NCBI GenBank assembly: GCA_902536455.1
Contig: CACAXN010000006.1
Coordinates: forward strand, 1-64,000
Length of the DNA stretch: 64,000 nucleotides
Source of the DNA: an uncultured Prochlorococcus sp.
GTDB taxonomy: Bacteria > Cyanobacteriota > Cyanobacteriia > PCC-6307 > Cyanobiaceae
Reading direction: 5' to 3'
Under the pieces are notes generated by a model. That model saw only the letters and a list, made by a program, of their open reading frames with translations. It was not told the origin of the DNA and ran no database searches. The position numbers and the translations under genes are program-made. Positions 9,048 to 18,540 of this stretch are shown here, one piece after another. Numbering within the stretch: the first letter of the stretch is position 1; every line of letters starts with the position of its first letter.

Positions 9048-9818
9048 CTAATTCCTTAATTTCAAATCAATTCTCCACTGATTTAGAATTGATGATGCGT
9101 TAATACTAGCCGTTGAAGTTCTTAAGATAGTATCGGAAAGTTTAACAAAGGTAATATTATTTTTATTAAATAAATCAATTTCTTTAGAAGACCAACCCCC
9201 TTCAGGGCCAATTACATTCCAAAAAATACCTCCTTTTTTATTTACAAATTCTTGTTTTCTTAACCAATGATTTAAGTCATAACAAGTATCGTCTCTAGTT
9301 ATAGAAATTGAAACTCTTTCTTGATTATCTCTACTTTTTAGCCATTCAATAATATCCATACCATTTAAAATAGATGGTTTCCATAATCTTTCACTTTGCT
9401 CAACTGCTTCTTTGATAATTGAATTCCATCTCAAAAGTTTTCTAGAAAAATTTAAATTCTTGTTTACCTGTCTTTCAGAAAATAATGGCTGTATAAAATC
9501 AATTCCGATTTCAGTACACATTTTCAAAATATCCTCAAAACCACTTTTTGGGATAACAACAGCTATGCCTAATAAGTAAATTTCTTGTTCTTGAAATAAG
9601 TAAGGTTTTTTTAATTGATTTATTTCTAAACAACCATTTTTAACTTTTATAGCTTTCCATAATGAGCCCTTTCCATTAGCTATAAATACTTTTTTACCAT
9701 CTTTTATCCGCATTACTTTATTTATGTAATGAGCCTCTTCTTTAGAAAGTTCTAAACTATTATTCTTAATATTTTCAATTCTTTCATGGGAAATAATTAA
9801 TCTTGTTAAGTCTTCCAT
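9048..9818 (-). CDS. rsmE: 16S rRNA m3U1498 methyltransferase
   Basis: SPOUT-class methyltransferase RsmE, which makes 3-methyluridine at position 1498 of 16S rRNA in assembled 30S subunits. The 256-residue chain has an N-terminal PUA-like half (HYINKVMRIKDGKKV near residues 30-44) and the C-terminal knotted SAM site with VIGPEGGWSSKEIDLF (about 202-217) and LSDTILRTSTASINA (about 227-241; the usual family form is ILRTETA). It is the middle gene of an operon, 9 bases after the DUF3531 gene and 6 before the DUF92 gene. Confidence 0.93.
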   Translation of the reverse strand: MEDLTRLIISHERIENIKNNSLELSKEEAHYINKVMRIKDGKKVFIANGKGSLWKAIKVKNGCLEINQLKKPYLFQEQEIYLLGIAVVIPKSGFEDILKMCTEIGIDFIQPLFSERQVNKNLNFSRKLLRWNSIIKEAVEQSERLWKPSILNGMDIIEWLKSRDNQERVSISITRDDTCYDLNHWLRKQEFVNKKGGIFWNVIGPEGGWSSKEIDLFNKNNITFVKLSDTILRTSTASINASSILNQWRIDLKLRN

Positions 9819-9827
9819 CTAAAACAC

Positions 9828-10271
9828 TTAATCTTTGAAAACTAAATCTTCATGTTCTTCAATTTCCCAATCATTATTTTCACCCCCAATAATTAACTCT
9901 TCAATTTTTACATAATTATTTGATATCTCATTCAAAGAATTAATTAATATATCTATTGAAATGGAGTCTGAAGTTCCAAAATCAACCCAACATCTTCCCC
10001 ACAGGTTTTGATATTCCATAATTCCTAAATTATGCATTAAGGATGGAAGAGATGCATTTTTTTGGTCATTATCGTAGGACATCCAACTTATATCGGAACC
10101 CTCTTCATGAGTTTGCAAATTTTCAGAATTAAATCCACCTAACCTTCCTAAAACGTACCAACTATCAAAAACACCATCTAAATAATTTTTTTCATCTTGA
10201 GTTGGTGATTCTGAAAACCTGATCCATATCCAACAATTAAAAGGATCAACTTCCCTAAAAATAATATTCAT
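9828..10271 (-). CDS. DUF3531 family protein
   Basis: A 147-residue soluble acidic protein of the DUF3531 family, found in cyanobacteria and chloroplasts. It shows the family core: REVDPFNCWIWIRF (about 6-19), FDSWYVLGRLGGFN near 36-49 and ISWMSYDND near 61. No catalytic motif or membrane segment is visible and its role is unknown. First gene of the operon with rsmE and the DUF92 gene; a link to translation or thylakoid biogenesis would be guesswork. Confidence 0.85.
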   Translation of the reverse strand: MNIIFREVDPFNCWIWIRFSESPTQDEKNYLDGVFDSWYVLGRLGGFNSENLQTHEEGSDISWMSYDNDQKNASLPSLMHNLGIMEYQNLWGRCWVDFGTSDSISIDILINSLNEISNNYVKIEELIIGGENNDWEIEEHEDLVFKD

Positions 10272-10278
10272 ATTGACT

Positions 10279-10304
10279 AATAGCTTTTTAGATCTACAGC
10301 TATT
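10279..10304. promoter_or_regulatory. Inverted repeat in a divergent intergenic region
   Basis: AATAGCT (10279-10285) and AGCTATT (10298-10304) form a perfect 7-bp inverted repeat in the 83-base gap between the divergent DUF3531 operon and the ABC ATPase gene. It could be an operator serving both, or a chance palindrome in AT-rich DNA. Confidence 0.25.
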
Positions 10305-10354
10305 ATAAGTAAGTTATTACTAGATTAAAATTCATACCAATAACTTAATTAATA

Positions 10355-11002
10355 ATGCTTGATTTAAAAGAAATATCTTATCAACCCCAAACTGGTGAAA
10401 GAAAAATAATAGACAATTTAAATTTAAAAGTTCATGAAAATGAAATCATTTTAATTTGCGGCAATAGTGGTTCTGGGAAAACAACACTACTCGAAATAAT
10501 AAGCGGATTAACAAATCCACAAAAAGGAAAAATTGTTTGGAAGAATAAAATTTTATCTCCTAGACAAAGAAGATGGTTTTGTGGAATAGTATTCCAATTT
10601 CCTGAAAGATACTTCATAGGTACAACCATTGGGAAAGAATTAAAAATAGGGCATAAATCTTTAAGAGAAAAAAATATAGAAATAGTTTTAAATAAAGTTG
10701 GTTTAAAAAAAATTAATCTCACCCAACCACCAGAACAACTAAGTGGCGGGCAACAAAGAAGATTAGCTGTAGCAGTACAACTACTTAGAAACCCCTCAAT
10801 TCTTTTACTTGACGAACCAACTGCTGGATTAGACTATTCAATGAGAAATGATGTGAAGAATTTAATTCTTGATTTAAAAAATAAAAATACAATTATTATT
10901 GTTACTCATGAACCTGCCTTATTTGAAGGAATTCCTTCTAGGATATTATTCTTGGAAAAAGGGAAAATCAAAAATTTTATGAAAGAAAATCATGCACGAT
11001 AG
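10355..11002 (+). CDS. ECF/CbiO-like ABC transporter ATPase without adjacent permease
   Basis: ABC ATP-binding protein of 215 residues. Walker [13 protein letters not shown] (about 34-45), signature [12 protein letters not shown] (about 128-139), Walker B SILLLDEP and switch His in VTHEP are present. The Q-loop reads [11 protein letters not shown], the form usual for energy-coupling-factor (CbiO/EcfA) ATPases of cofactor and metal-ion importers. No membrane or substrate-binding subunit lies nearby, so the partner must be coded elsewhere. Its 3' end overlaps hslO by 11 bases, which suggests translational coupling with the chaperone. Confidence 0.85.
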   Translation: MLDLKEISYQPQTGERKIIDNLNLKVHENEIILICGNSGSGKTTLLEIISGLTNPQKGKIVWKNKILSPRQRRWFCGIVFQFPERYFIGTTIGKELKIGHKSLREKNIEIVLNKVGLKKINLTQPPEQLSGGQQRRLAVAVQLLRNPSILLLDEPTAGLDYSMRNDVKNLILDLKNKNTIIIVTHEPALFEGIPSRILFLEKGKIKNFMKENHAR

Positions 11003-11900
11003 GATAGTTCGGGCTACTGCAGCAAATGGAGGAATAAGATTAGTTGCAGTTTTAACAACAGAATCTTCTTTAGAAGCTAAAAAAAGACACAATCTGTCTT
11101 ATTTAACTACCTGTATCTTAGGAAGAGCATTTAGTGCTTCACTACTTTTAGCAAGCTCGATGAAGATAATGCATGGGAGAGTTACTTTAAGAGTTAGATC
11201 TGACGGACCTTTAAAAGGATTACTAGTTGATGCAGGTAGAGACGGAAAAGTTAGGGGTTATGTAGGGAATCCTAATTTAGAATTAGACCTAGTCAAAATA
11301 GGGGATAATAAATATTCTTTTGATTTTACAAAAGCATTAGGCACTGGATATTTAAATGTTATTAGAGATAGTGGATTTGGAGAACCTTTTACAAGCACTG
11401 TTGAATTAGTAAATGGAAATATTGCTGAAGACTTAGCTTCATATTTATATCATTCAGAGCAAACCCCCTCTGCTGTTTTTATTGGAGAAAAAATTCAAAA
11501 TAAAAGTGTTATTTGTAGTGGTGGCTTATTAGCTCAAGTCCTACCAAAAAAAGATACTGACCCTCTACTTGTCTCACTACTTGAAGGAAGATGTAAAGAA
11601 ATTAATTCTTTCAGTGAAGACCTATTTAAGTCAAAAGACAATCTTCTTTCGTTAATTAGAAATATATTTCCTGATATTGACGATAAATCAATCTCGGAAA
11701 AAGCTCGTTCCCAAGAAGTTAGTTTTAAATGCAAGTGTTCCAAAAAAAGAAGTTTAAATGCAATGAAAATGCTTGATAAGATCGAGTTGGAGGACATCCT
11801 AAAGAAAGATGGAAAAGCAGAGTTGGTTTGTGAATTCTGTAAGAATAAATATCTTATAAATTATGAAGAAATTAGATCGATGATAGAAAATCAATCATAA
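10992..11900 (+). CDS. hslO: Hsp33 redox-regulated chaperone
   Basis: Hsp33, a holdase chaperone switched on by oxidative unfolding. In the 302-residue chain the N-terminal domain shows the family start ([18 protein letters not shown], 3-20) and the GYLNVIRD strand near 118. The C-terminal zinc switch has the four Cys as CKC (residues about 247-249) and CEFC (about 280-283), the CXC...CXXC pattern that binds Zn in the reduced state. Translation probably re-initiates from the overlapping ATPase gene. In an oxygenic phototroph a role under photo-oxidative stress is likely. Confidence 0.95.
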   Translation: MHDRIVRATAANGGIRLVAVLTTESSLEAKKRHNLSYLTTCILGRAFSASLLLASSMKIMHGRVTLRVRSDGPLKGLLVDAGRDGKVRGYVGNPNLELDLVKIGDNKYSFDFTKALGTGYLNVIRDSGFGEPFTSTVELVNGNIAEDLASYLYHSEQTPSAVFIGEKIQNKSVICSGGLLAQVLPKKDTDPLLVSLLEGRCKEINSFSEDLFKSKDNLLSLIRNIFPDIDDKSISEKARSQEVSFKCKCSKKRSLNAMKMLDKIELEDILKKDGKAELVCEFCKNKYLINYEEIRSMIENQS

Positions 11901-12569
11901 AAAAATTACGCCTAACCATAAAATAATCATGGCTGGAATACTTTGAATTTTTTGTACTGATAAAGAGTTGTTTGATACTTCCTGAATGAAAGAATTATTT
12001 TCAAGCAATCCACCAAATATTAATCCTATAGAGAGAAAGGTAACACTCCACCCCAGAGAACCTATAAATCTTTTCCCCGATTTAATTTGAGTATAGGTAA
12101 GTATTAACGTTGAGATAGAGAGTAAAAGTCTATTATTAGAGTCTGGACTGATAAGTAAAAGAATTAAAAACAATAGCCCAACAGATATTTTTATTGAAAG
12201 ATTATCAAATGAGGGGGTAGTTATTTTTGGCAGACTATACTGACTTGTATTCTTAGAATTGTTATTTAAATTTTTTATCTTAGAAAGCAGTGGGAAATTA
12301 TTATCGGTAAATTGATTAATTTGTTTTTCTTTTTTTGAGGCACTCACAGCTTCATAGCTTACATTTCCTGATTGCCTGGCTTTCAAACTCCCCATGAGTA
12401 ATTGATCAAAGGAAGATTCTATTTTCGCTTTTAAAATTAAATCTTCACCAGCTTCTTTAACTTTAATATCTCTAGCCTTCTGAATATCCTCAAAAGCAGC
12501 ACCTTTTTTTACACCTAAAATTTCATAAGGTGATTTTTCGTTATTGTTTTTACTACTGTTTGAATCCAA
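11895..12569 (-). CDS. CPP1-like J-domain-like membrane protein
   Basis: A 224-residue protein with an N-terminal degenerate J-like domain ([20 protein letters not shown] near residues 13-32, without an HPD motif) and a C-terminal half with about four hydrophobic segments. This matches the CPP1/DUF3353 family; plant CPP1 is a chaperone-like protein that protects protochlorophyllide oxidoreductase. A thylakoid or inner-membrane chaperone role is inferred. The stop overlaps the hslO end by 6 bases, tail to tail. It lies 51 bases downstream of prfC on the same strand. Confidence 0.82.
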   Translation of the reverse strand: MDSNSSKNNNEKSPYEILGVKKGAAFEDIQKARDIKVKEAGEDLILKAKIESSFDQLLMGSLKARQSGNVSYEAVSASKKEKQINQFTDNNFPLLSKIKNLNNNSKNTSQYSLPKITTPSFDNLSIKISVGLLFLILLLISPDSNNRLLLSISTLILTYTQIKSGKRFIGSLGWSVTFLSIGLIFGGLLENNSFIQEVSNNSLSVQKIQSIPAMIILWLGVIFL

Positions 12570-12620
12570 AATTTTTTACCAATACTAACAGATTAACTAA
12601 TTTTATAATCCATTAAGACT

Positions 12621-14258
12621 TTATAAAACAATTGGTTCGACTCCACTAACAACAGGAGCAACTTTGTTTAAATTTAATTGATTATTGTCTTCAACAAATT
12701 GATTTAAATTCCACTCATTTTTGAAAAGAATAACTGGTCTATTCCAACAATCTTTAACTACTTTACAATTGAATATTCTGCCTAATTTTTGAATGGCTGG
12801 CCATCCATCAGAAATCCATCTAGCCAATTGATATGGCATTGCTTCAAGATTTGCATCTACACCATATTCACTCTTTAATCTGTGGGTTACTACCTCCAAC
12901 TGCAATTGACCAACAGCTGCGAGTATAGGGTCTCTTTTGCTCTCATCAAAGTCATAAAGAATCTGAACAGCACCTTCTTCTCGAAGTTCATTAACACCCT
13001 TTCTAAAGTTTTTAAATGCTGAGGGATTTGGATTTCTTAGCCAGCTGAATATTTCAGGACTAAAGGATGGTATGCCCTCATATTCCAGATGAGCACCGGT
13101 ATAAAGAGTATCTCCAATAGAAAACATACCTGGATTATTTAAACCAATAACATCTCCAGGATAGGCATCATCAACTACTTCTCTATCTTGCCCAAATATT
13201 TTTTGTGGTCTTGATAATCTGATTGTTTTCCCAGTTCTGGAATGTTTAACTGACATATCCTTTTCAAATTTGCCACTACAAACTCTTATAAAAGCAACCC
13301 TATCTCTGTGCTTTGGATCCATATTTGCCTGAAGCTTAAAAACAAACCCACTAAATTCATCGCTTGCAGGTTCAATATCCCCTTTATTACTATTTCTTGA
13401 AGTTGGTTTTTGTGCCATTTTTAAAAAACTATCTAAAAATGGTCTTACACCAAAATTAGTCATGGCAGATCCAAAGAAAACTGGGGTTAAAGAGCCATTA
13501 AAAACTTTTTCTTTTTCAAATTTCGATCCTGCCTCATCAAGAACCTCCAATTCTTCAAGTGAGTTTTCAAGTAAATCTCTCTCTACATATTTTGATAGCT
13601 CTTTATCTTCAAGACTTAATCTTTTCTCATTCGATTGTTTCCCTCTCACGGCTTTATCAAATAAAATCACCTCTCTCGAAAATCTTTCAATAACCCCTCT
13701 AAATTCCTCGCCACTTCCAATTGGCCAGTTAATAGGTAAAGTATTTAATCCAAGTTCTGATTCAATTTCATCAAGTAAAGAAAATGGCTCTCTTCCTGGT
13801 CTATCCATTTTATTTATGAAAGTAAATATTGGTATTTTTCGCATCTTGCAAACTTCAAATAATTTTCTAGTTTGAGGTTCTAGTCCTTTAGCAGCATCTT
13901 CCAACATAACTGCATTATCAGCAGCAGCTAATGTTCTATAAGTATCTTCGGAGAAATCTTGGTGTCCTGGTGTATCTAATAGATTGATTACTGATCTTTC
14001 ATATTCAAATTGCAATACAGTTGATGTAATAGAAATACCTCTTTGTTTCTCAAGTTCCATCCAGTCTGAGGTAGCTTTTCTCTGATTACCCCTAGCTTTT
14101 ACTGCTCCTGCCTGTTGAATGGCTCCTCCGTACAAAAGAAGTTTCTCAGTAAGAGTCGTTTTCCCAGCATCTGGATGTGAAATAATAGCAAAATTTCTTC
14201 TTTTATTTACCTCATCCAGTATTTCTTTGTTATTAAGAATTTTAGTACCTAAGCTCAT
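12621..14258 (-). CDS. prfC: Peptide chain release factor 3
   Basis: RF3, the GTPase that ejects RF1/RF2 from the ribosome after termination. The 545-residue chain has G1 [15 protein letters not shown] (about 27-41), the effector region [10 protein letters not shown]3 [16 protein letters not shown] (about 93-108) and G4 INKMDRPG, followed by RF3-specific domains II and III. Length is slightly above the E. coli form. It starts on ATG and sits 31 bases behind the methyltransferase gene, probably in one unit with it and the CPP1-like gene. Confidence 0.96.
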   Translation of the reverse strand: MSLGTKILNNKEILDEVNKRRNFAIISHPDAGKTTLTEKLLLYGGAIQQAGAVKARGNQRKATSDWMELEKQRGISITSTVLQFEYERSVINLLDTPGHQDFSEDTYRTLAAADNAVMLEDAAKGLEPQTRKLFEVCKMRKIPIFTFINKMDRPGREPFSLLDEIESELGLNTLPINWPIGSGEEFRGVIERFSREVILFDKAVRGKQSNEKRLSLEDKELSKYVERDLLENSLEELEVLDEAGSKFEKEKVFNGSLTPVFFGSAMTNFGVRPFLDSFLKMAQKPTSRNSNKGDIEPASDEFSGFVFKLQANMDPKHRDRVAFIRVCSGKFEKDMSVKHSRTGKTIRLSRPQKIFGQDREVVDDAYPGDVIGLNNPGMFSIGDTLYTGAHLEYEGIPSFSPEIFSWLRNPNPSAFKNFRKGVNELREEGAVQILYDFDESKRDPILAAVGQLQLEVVTHRLKSEYGVDANLEAMPYQLARWISDGWPAIQKLGRIFNCKVVKDCWNRPVILFKNEWNLNQFVEDNNQLNLNKVAPVVSGVEPIVL

Positions 14259-14289
14259 TTATATAATATAAGCGCCTTTCACTTATTTC

Positions 14290-14985
14290 TTAAACATTAC
14301 CATAGACTATTAAATAATTATCACCTTCTTCAAACACATCTAAAGAGGATAGATCATTCTCTAAAGTGAAATTTTTTAACTCTTTAAAAGTATAAGAAGC
14401 TTTCAAAGATGCATAATAATCTTTTGTTAAGATCTCATTATATTTTTTTGAACATTGTGCTTTGAGTTCTAAAGCAGACTTTTCATCTAATGGCCTTTTT
14501 AAGTCCTTATGAAAATTTACAGTGATATCACTTGACAAACTTCTTATGGTGTTGAAGAAATCTTCAAGATTGGTAATGTGATGAATCAAACTGTTGCTTA
14601 CAAGCAAACTAATTCTTTTTTTAAGTAAGAGATTATTTGATTTAATGTCTTTGATGTCAGAACAAACGTAACGTAAATTTTTTAATTTTTTTTGATTAGT
14701 AGAAATACTTTTATTATATTCTGCTCTCAAAATCATCTCTTTAGAACCATCTATTCCAACAACTTCAGTATTAGGCCATTTTATTGCTAACTTTTCCGAA
14801 ACATTTCCTGGGCCGCATCCTAAATCAACTATTAAATCTTTTTCATCTAAAGATATATTTTTTCTCAAAAGATAATAATTTATTTGATTAATTAGATTAA
14901 CTTCCCCTTCTGAAAAATCAGCTTCGTCATAAGAAATGACCTGCTCTTTTTCTACCATTAATTCAGTTTCAGGGATTCTTTCCAT
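14290..14985 (-). CDS. Class I SAM-dependent methyltransferase
   Basis: A 231-residue protein with a Rossmann-fold methyltransferase core: motif I LIVDLGCGPGNVSE (about 46-59), motif II acidic residue in VVGIDGS, and LLVSNSLIHHI as motif IV (about 126-136). The overall form resembles ubiquinone/trans-aconitate-type small-molecule methyltransferases. No substrate can be named. The gene starts on ATG and is divergent from nrdJ; it is co-directional with prfC 31 bases downstream. Confidence 0.8.
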   Translation of the reverse strand: MERIPETELMVEKEQVISYDEADFSEGEVNLINQINYYLLRKNISLDEKDLIVDLGCGPGNVSEKLAIKWPNTEVVGIDGSKEMILRAEYNKSISTNQKKLKNLRYVCSDIKDIKSNNLLLKKRISLLVSNSLIHHITNLEDFFNTIRSLSSDITVNFHKDLKRPLDEKSALELKAQCSKKYNEILTKDYYASLKASYTFKELKNFTLENDLSSLDVFEEGDNYLIVYGNV

Positions 14986-15118
14986 ATCCTTTATTGAAAC
15001 AAAGATTTCATATTAAACATAATTCTACACAAACCGTTAAATAGTGGTAAGAATGGTTGCAGACGCCACAGGTAGAGTTATTCTTCCAGTACGGGTTATT
15101 TACATACGTTTTTTTATC

Positions 15119-17452
15119 GTGACTATTGCACCAAATAAAGCTTCTTCAGAGAGCAATTCCAATAATCTTAAAAAAGATGATTTTCCAAAGACTGCGCCAG
15201 CTGCTTATCCAGTTTTTTTCAGATCATACAGTAGAAAAACTTCATCTGGCAAAAGGGAGAACTGGAGCGAAGTAGGCGAAAGGAATTTATCGGGATTAAA
15301 AGAATTAGGAAAACTTTCTGATGAAGAATTGATCCTAATGAGAGAGATGCAAAGTAACCAAAAAGCCCAACCTTCAGGAAGATGGTTATGGATAGGCGGA
15401 ACCCCTTGGATTAATAAGAACCAAAATTTCTCAGGAGCATACAACTGTACCTCAACAAACTTAATTGATTGGGAAGCATTCGCATTAATGATGGACTTAG
15501 CAATGATGGGATGTGGAACAGGTGCAATAATTGAGCCTCATTTTATAAATAATCTACCTACGGTAATTAACAAAATAAATATTAAATCAGTCAGTGAAGT
15601 TGGAATAACAACTAAAAATCAAAGAGAAGAAAAGTCGTCATTGGAAATCAAAGGAAAAGATCTTCACATCAAAGTTGGAGATAGCAGAAGAGGCTGGGTA
15701 GATAGCTATAAATATCTTCTTGAGGCATCAAGTAATGTGAATCTTGAAAGAGAAATTGATGTTTATATAAATTTAGAAGATATTAGACCTGCTGGAGAAT
15801 CATTAAAAGGTTTTGGTGGGATGGCAAATCCTATTAAATTGAAAGATCTCTACTCGAGAGTCGCATCACTTCTTGGAAAGGCAATAGGCAGGAAATTAAA
15901 TACAGTAGAGTGTTGTTTGTTAATTGATGAAGCTGCGGTAACTATAGTTGCTGGGAATATAAGAAGAAGCGCTGGAATGAGACAATTTGCTTCAGATGAT
16001 CAGGAGGCGGCATCTGCAAAAGAAAATCTATGGAGTCAAGATGCAAATGGTAATTGGAGAATAGATCCTGAAAAAGATGCCCTAAGGATGGCTAATCATA
16101 CAAGGGTTTACCATACAAAACCTACTTACCAAACTGTTTTAGATGCTGTAACAAAACAATTCCATTCAGGTGAAGGAGCTATTCAATTTGCTCCAGAAGC
16201 AATCGCAAGGTCAAATGCAGATATTCTCAAAGATGATGAATTGAAGAAGGAATTTATTGAAATCTACTCAGAGCAGGGTAAGGATGAAGCGAGAAGTTGG
16301 ATTAATAGTAGTTATGGTCCATTTTCTGAAGAGGAATTAGACCACAGGATGAGCCGATATGGACTTAACCCCTGTGGGGAGATCTTGGGAAATGATTTCC
16401 ACTGCAATTTAGCTGAAGTTCATTTAAATCAGATTGATCCAGGAAATTTTGAAGAGCAAAAAAAAGCTTTTAAAGCAGCAGCTCTTTCTGTAGCATGCTT
16501 ACTTAATCATGAATTTGAAGTTGAGCGTTACAGAAAAAGTAGGGAATATGACCCTATTGTAGGGGTAAGTTTCACTGGATTATTTGATTTTTGTGTCCAT
16601 GCTTTTGGGACACCATGGTTGAAGTGGTGGGAAGCAGGAAGGCCAAATACTAATGAAGGAAAGGATTTCAAGGAGAAGGAAGCTAAATTCCTAGATTCCT
16701 GGAGAAAAATAGTAAAAGAAACTGTCTGGGAATATTGTGATAAACATAATCTAAGAAGACCAAATCGATGTACAACTGTTCAGCCTGCTGGCACTAAAAG
16801 TCTTCTAACAGGAGCAGCGCCAGGATGGCATCCACCAAAAGCTCAAAGATTCATCAGAAGAATTACTTTCAGGAAAAATGATCCAATCGCTTTAGCTTGT
16901 ATGGATTATGGTTACTCAGTTGTTCCATCTCAATCTGATAAAGATGAAAATGGCTGCCTACTTGATAATCCATTTGATCCAAGATGTACAGAATGGTTGG
17001 TTGAAATCCCTACAGAAGTTAGTTGGGCAAATATAGAGGGCGCAGACCAAATAGACATAAATAACTTCTCAGCACTAGCCCAATTTGATTTTTATATGCA
17101 GGTGCAGAAATTTTACACAGAGCATAACACCTCTGCAACCGTAGAATTTAGAGAAAATGAAATCGAGGATTTAGCTAAAGCTATTCATAATGCAATAGAA
17201 AATAACGAAGGATATATTTCAGCAGCATTACTAGCTCGATTTAGTGCCAACGCAACTTTCCCGAGATTACCTTTTGAACCAATAAGTAAAGAGGAATATA
17301 TATCATTGCAAAATAAAGTAATAGAGAGAAAAGTTAACAACGATTTCTTTGACGCTCTCAATAAATATGATGTTGGAGAACTATCTGAAGCTGGTCCAGC
17401 TGGGTGTGATTCAGATAAGTGCCTTCTTCCTCTGGCTAAACCAAAAGATTAA
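15119..17452 (+). CDS. nrdJ: Adenosylcobalamin-dependent ribonucleotide reductase (class II)
   Basis: Class II RNR, which makes deoxyribonucleotides with coenzyme B12 and needs no oxygen or di-iron cofactor; the usual sole RNR of Prochlorococcus. Seen are AYNCTSTNLIDWEAF (substrate-disulfide Cys), the long insert of the monomeric triphosphate-reductase type, GLNPCGEILGNDFHC (thiyl-radical Cys in NPCGE, with loop-2 region) and a C-terminal redox pair region CDSDKC. From GTG at 15119 the protein is 777 residues and begins MTIAPNKASS. A longer in-frame reading from 15044 exists, but those 25 residues are unlike the rest and probably belong to the leader. It makes growth depend on the cell's own B12-type cofactor. 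Confidence 0.93.
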   Translation: MTIAPNKASSESNSNNLKKDDFPKTAPAAYPVFFRSYSRKTSSGKRENWSEVGERNLSGLKELGKLSDEELILMREMQSNQKAQPSGRWLWIGGTPWINKNQNFSGAYNCTSTNLIDWEAFALMMDLAMMGCGTGAIIEPHFINNLPTVINKINIKSVSEVGITTKNQREEKSSLEIKGKDLHIKVGDSRRGWVDSYKYLLEASSNVNLEREIDVYINLEDIRPAGESLKGFGGMANPIKLKDLYSRVASLLGKAIGRKLNTVECCLLIDEAAVTIVAGNIRRSAGMRQFASDDQEAASAKENLWSQDANGNWRIDPEKDALRMANHTRVYHTKPTYQTVLDAVTKQFHSGEGAIQFAPEAIARSNADILKDDELKKEFIEIYSEQGKDEARSWINSSYGPFSEEELDHRMSRYGLNPCGEILGNDFHCNLAEVHLNQIDPGNFEEQKKAFKAAALSVACLLNHEFEVERYRKSREYDPIVGVSFTGLFDFCVHAFGTPWLKWWEAGRPNTNEGKDFKEKEAKFLDSWRKIVKETVWEYCDKHNLRRPNRCTTVQPAGTKSLLTGAAPGWHPPKAQRFIRRITFRKNDPIALACMDYGYSVVPSQSDKDENGCLLDNPFDPRCTEWLVEIPTEVSWANIEGADQIDINNFSALAQFDFYMQVQKFYTEHNTSATVEFRENEIEDLAKAIHNAIENNEGYISAALLARFSANATFPRLPFEPISKEEYISLQNKVIERKVNNDFFDALNKYDVGELSEAGPAGCDSDKCLLPLAKPKD

Positions 17453-17540
17453 ATTTTGAATTATTTGTAAATAAAAAATATAAATTAGTTTTTAAAAATT
17501 TAATTTATGGCTACCTCTTTAATAGGGACATAAATTATTT

Positions 17541-17807
17541 ATGACATTAAGCTTAAATATTGGGAACTTATTTAATGATTCCTCTAGCCATGCATTAGTA
17601 GATGAGCTAAGAAAAAGAATATCAGAAGAGGATATATTAGATTTTGAGGAAAAATTTAACTCCAAGAACGAAAAAAATCTACATGTTTATATATGTAGAT
17701 TTCTAAAGAATAGATCAATATCTAGAGGGTTAGCCTCTAGATGGTTAATAACCATAATTAAAAACAAGGAATCAAAAATTGATGCTTTGCAAAAATTAGA
17801 TAATTAG
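17541..17807 (+). CDS. Small conserved-looking protein, unknown function
   Basis: An 88-residue protein, not recognised. It is mostly helical by composition, with charged segments (ELRKRISEEDILDFEEKF near residues 23-40) and a basic C-terminal half (RSISRGLASRWLITIIKNK, about 53-71). No membrane segment or signal peptide. Its stop overlaps by 4 bases the end of the facing gene. Clean ATG start, codon use like its neighbours. Confidence 0.6.
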   Translation: MTLSLNIGNLFNDSSSHALVDELRKRISEEDILDFEEKFNSKNEKNLHVYICRFLKNRSISRGLASRWLITIIKNKESKIDALQKLDN

Positions 17808-17998
17808 GTCAATCCTGATAGTTTCCATAGAGCAATTCCAAAAATTGAGAATCCCATAATAAAAGTAAACGCCAAAGCATTTACCAATTGAACCTTATCA
17901 TTCATTCTGTTTGCGAATGGTAATAATTGAGCAAATAATGGAGTCTCTTCAACTATTGCAGATTTTTTTACTGTAGGTTTTTTGCTTCTAGAAAACAT
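17804..17998 (-). CDS. Small single-pass membrane protein
   Basis: A 64-residue protein with a basic N-terminus (SRSKKPTVKKS) and one C-terminal membrane helix (about residues 40-62, ALAFTFIMGFSIFGIALWKL). No chlorophyll-binding HLIP motif (ExxNGRxAMxG) is seen, so it is not a plain high-light-inducible protein. It could be a small thylakoid subunit; function is unknown. A TATAAA-like element lies within 30 bases upstream of the start on the minus strand. Confidence 0.6.
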   Translation of the reverse strand: MFSRSKKPTVKKSAIVEETPLFAQLLPFANRMNDKVQLVNALAFTFIMGFSIFGIALWKLSGLT

Positions 17999-18125
17999 AA
18001 AACAAATTTTATAATCTTAAGAATTTTACATTTAAAAGTTCATTAAATAAAAAATACTTCTCAAAAACGAACAAAATGTAACCTGTAAGCAATTACGCTG
18101 GGATTATGATAAATATTTTTATCAG

Positions 18126-18156
18126 AAACCTAATCTATCATTAATATATTAGGTTT
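18126..18156. repeat. Stem-loop AAACCTAAT/ATTAGGTTT
   Basis: A perfect 9-bp inverted repeat (18126-18134 and 18148-18156) with further pairing inside, in the 305-base gap between the 64-residue gene and the DUF4278 gene. A second small hairpin, TGATAAA/TTTATCA, lies just before it near 18107. It is followed on the plus strand by ATTTATT. It may end a short transcript or fold within a leader; there is no clear T-run. Confidence 0.4.
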
Positions 18157-18225
18157 ATTTATTAAAAACCTAGACAAATAATTTTAATGGATGTTATTAT
18201 ATATTTGTAGCAACCGCTACCAAAA

Positions 18226-18286
18226 CGTTCAACTTGCGTTTAGCAAGCCGCAAATCGACTTAAGCCATGGAACGGGGACTTAAGCG
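18226..18286 (+). promoter_or_regulatory. Structured leader resembling a glutamine (Downstream-peptide) riboswitch
   Basis: Helix P1 pairs CGTTC (18226-18230) with GAACG (18270-18274). It encloses hairpin P2 CTTGC/GCAAG (18233-18237 and 18243-18247). A pseudoknot then pairs CTTAAG at 18259-18264 with CTTAAG at 18279-18284, 3' of P1, which can extend as CG/CG around a bulged A. The ribosome-binding site CGGAG (18291-18295) follows at once. This P1/P2/pseudoknot plan before a very short coding sequence is what is described for Downstream-peptide RNAs of marine Synechococcus and Prochlorococcus, relatives of the glnA glutamine aptamer. The core bases CGCAAATCG differ from the glnA form CGGAAGTA as recalled, so ligand binding is inferred. 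Confidence 0.6.
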
Positions 18287-18303
18287 AAACCGGAGCTTAG
18301 AAA

Positions 18304-18405
18304 ATGACTCTAATTTACAGAGGACAAAAGTACGTCCAGAACAAAGAAGCAGCTAAAAAGCAGCACAATGAACTAACTTATAGAGGAAAAGCTTACACAA
18401 GCTAG
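18304..18405 (+). CDS. DUF4278 small protein
   Basis: A 33-residue protein beginning MTLIYRGQKY. It carries two copies of the Y-R-G-x-x-Y motif (YRGQKY at 5-10 and YRGKAY at 26-31) flanking a basic linker NKEAAKKQH, the layout of the cyanobacterial DUF4278 family. A good Shine-Dalgarno CGGAG stands 8 bases before the ATG, right behind the structured leader, and a strong terminator follows, so it forms its own short transcription unit. If the leader is a glutamine sensor the peptide would belong to nitrogen-status control; its molecular role is not known. Confidence 0.82.
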   Translation: MTLIYRGQKYVQNKEAAKKQHNELTYRGKAYTS

Positions 18406-18423
18406 TTTATTTAATGGTTAAAT

Positions 18424-18450
18424 AAAAAAGCCACTTTTAGTGGCTTTTTT
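18424..18450 (+). terminator. Intrinsic terminator after the DUF4278 gene
   Basis: Perfect 12-bp stem AAAAAAGCCACT/AGTGGCTTTTTT with a TTT loop, ending in six T. This is the clearest plus-strand Rho-independent terminator seen in the window; it could also work on the minus strand. Confidence 0.88.
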
Positions 18451-18540
18451 ATTGTCCATTCCTAGACTAAAAAATAACTTAATACTTCTCAGAAGCATTA
18501 AAATAATATGATTCAATTGCATTTATATATTTAGATAACC

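Noticed and set aside
15044-15110. Cobalamin riboswitch before nrdJ
   Set aside because: GCCACAG recalls a piece of it, but no B12 box or full arrangement is found.
15044-15118. N-terminal extension of nrdJ from an upstream ATG
   Set aside because: Its 25 residues are unlike the family start; the GTG at 15119 gives the usual MTIAP-type beginning.
17804-17998. High-light-inducible protein
   Set aside because: Single membrane helix but no ExxNGRxAMxG chlorophyll-binding motif.
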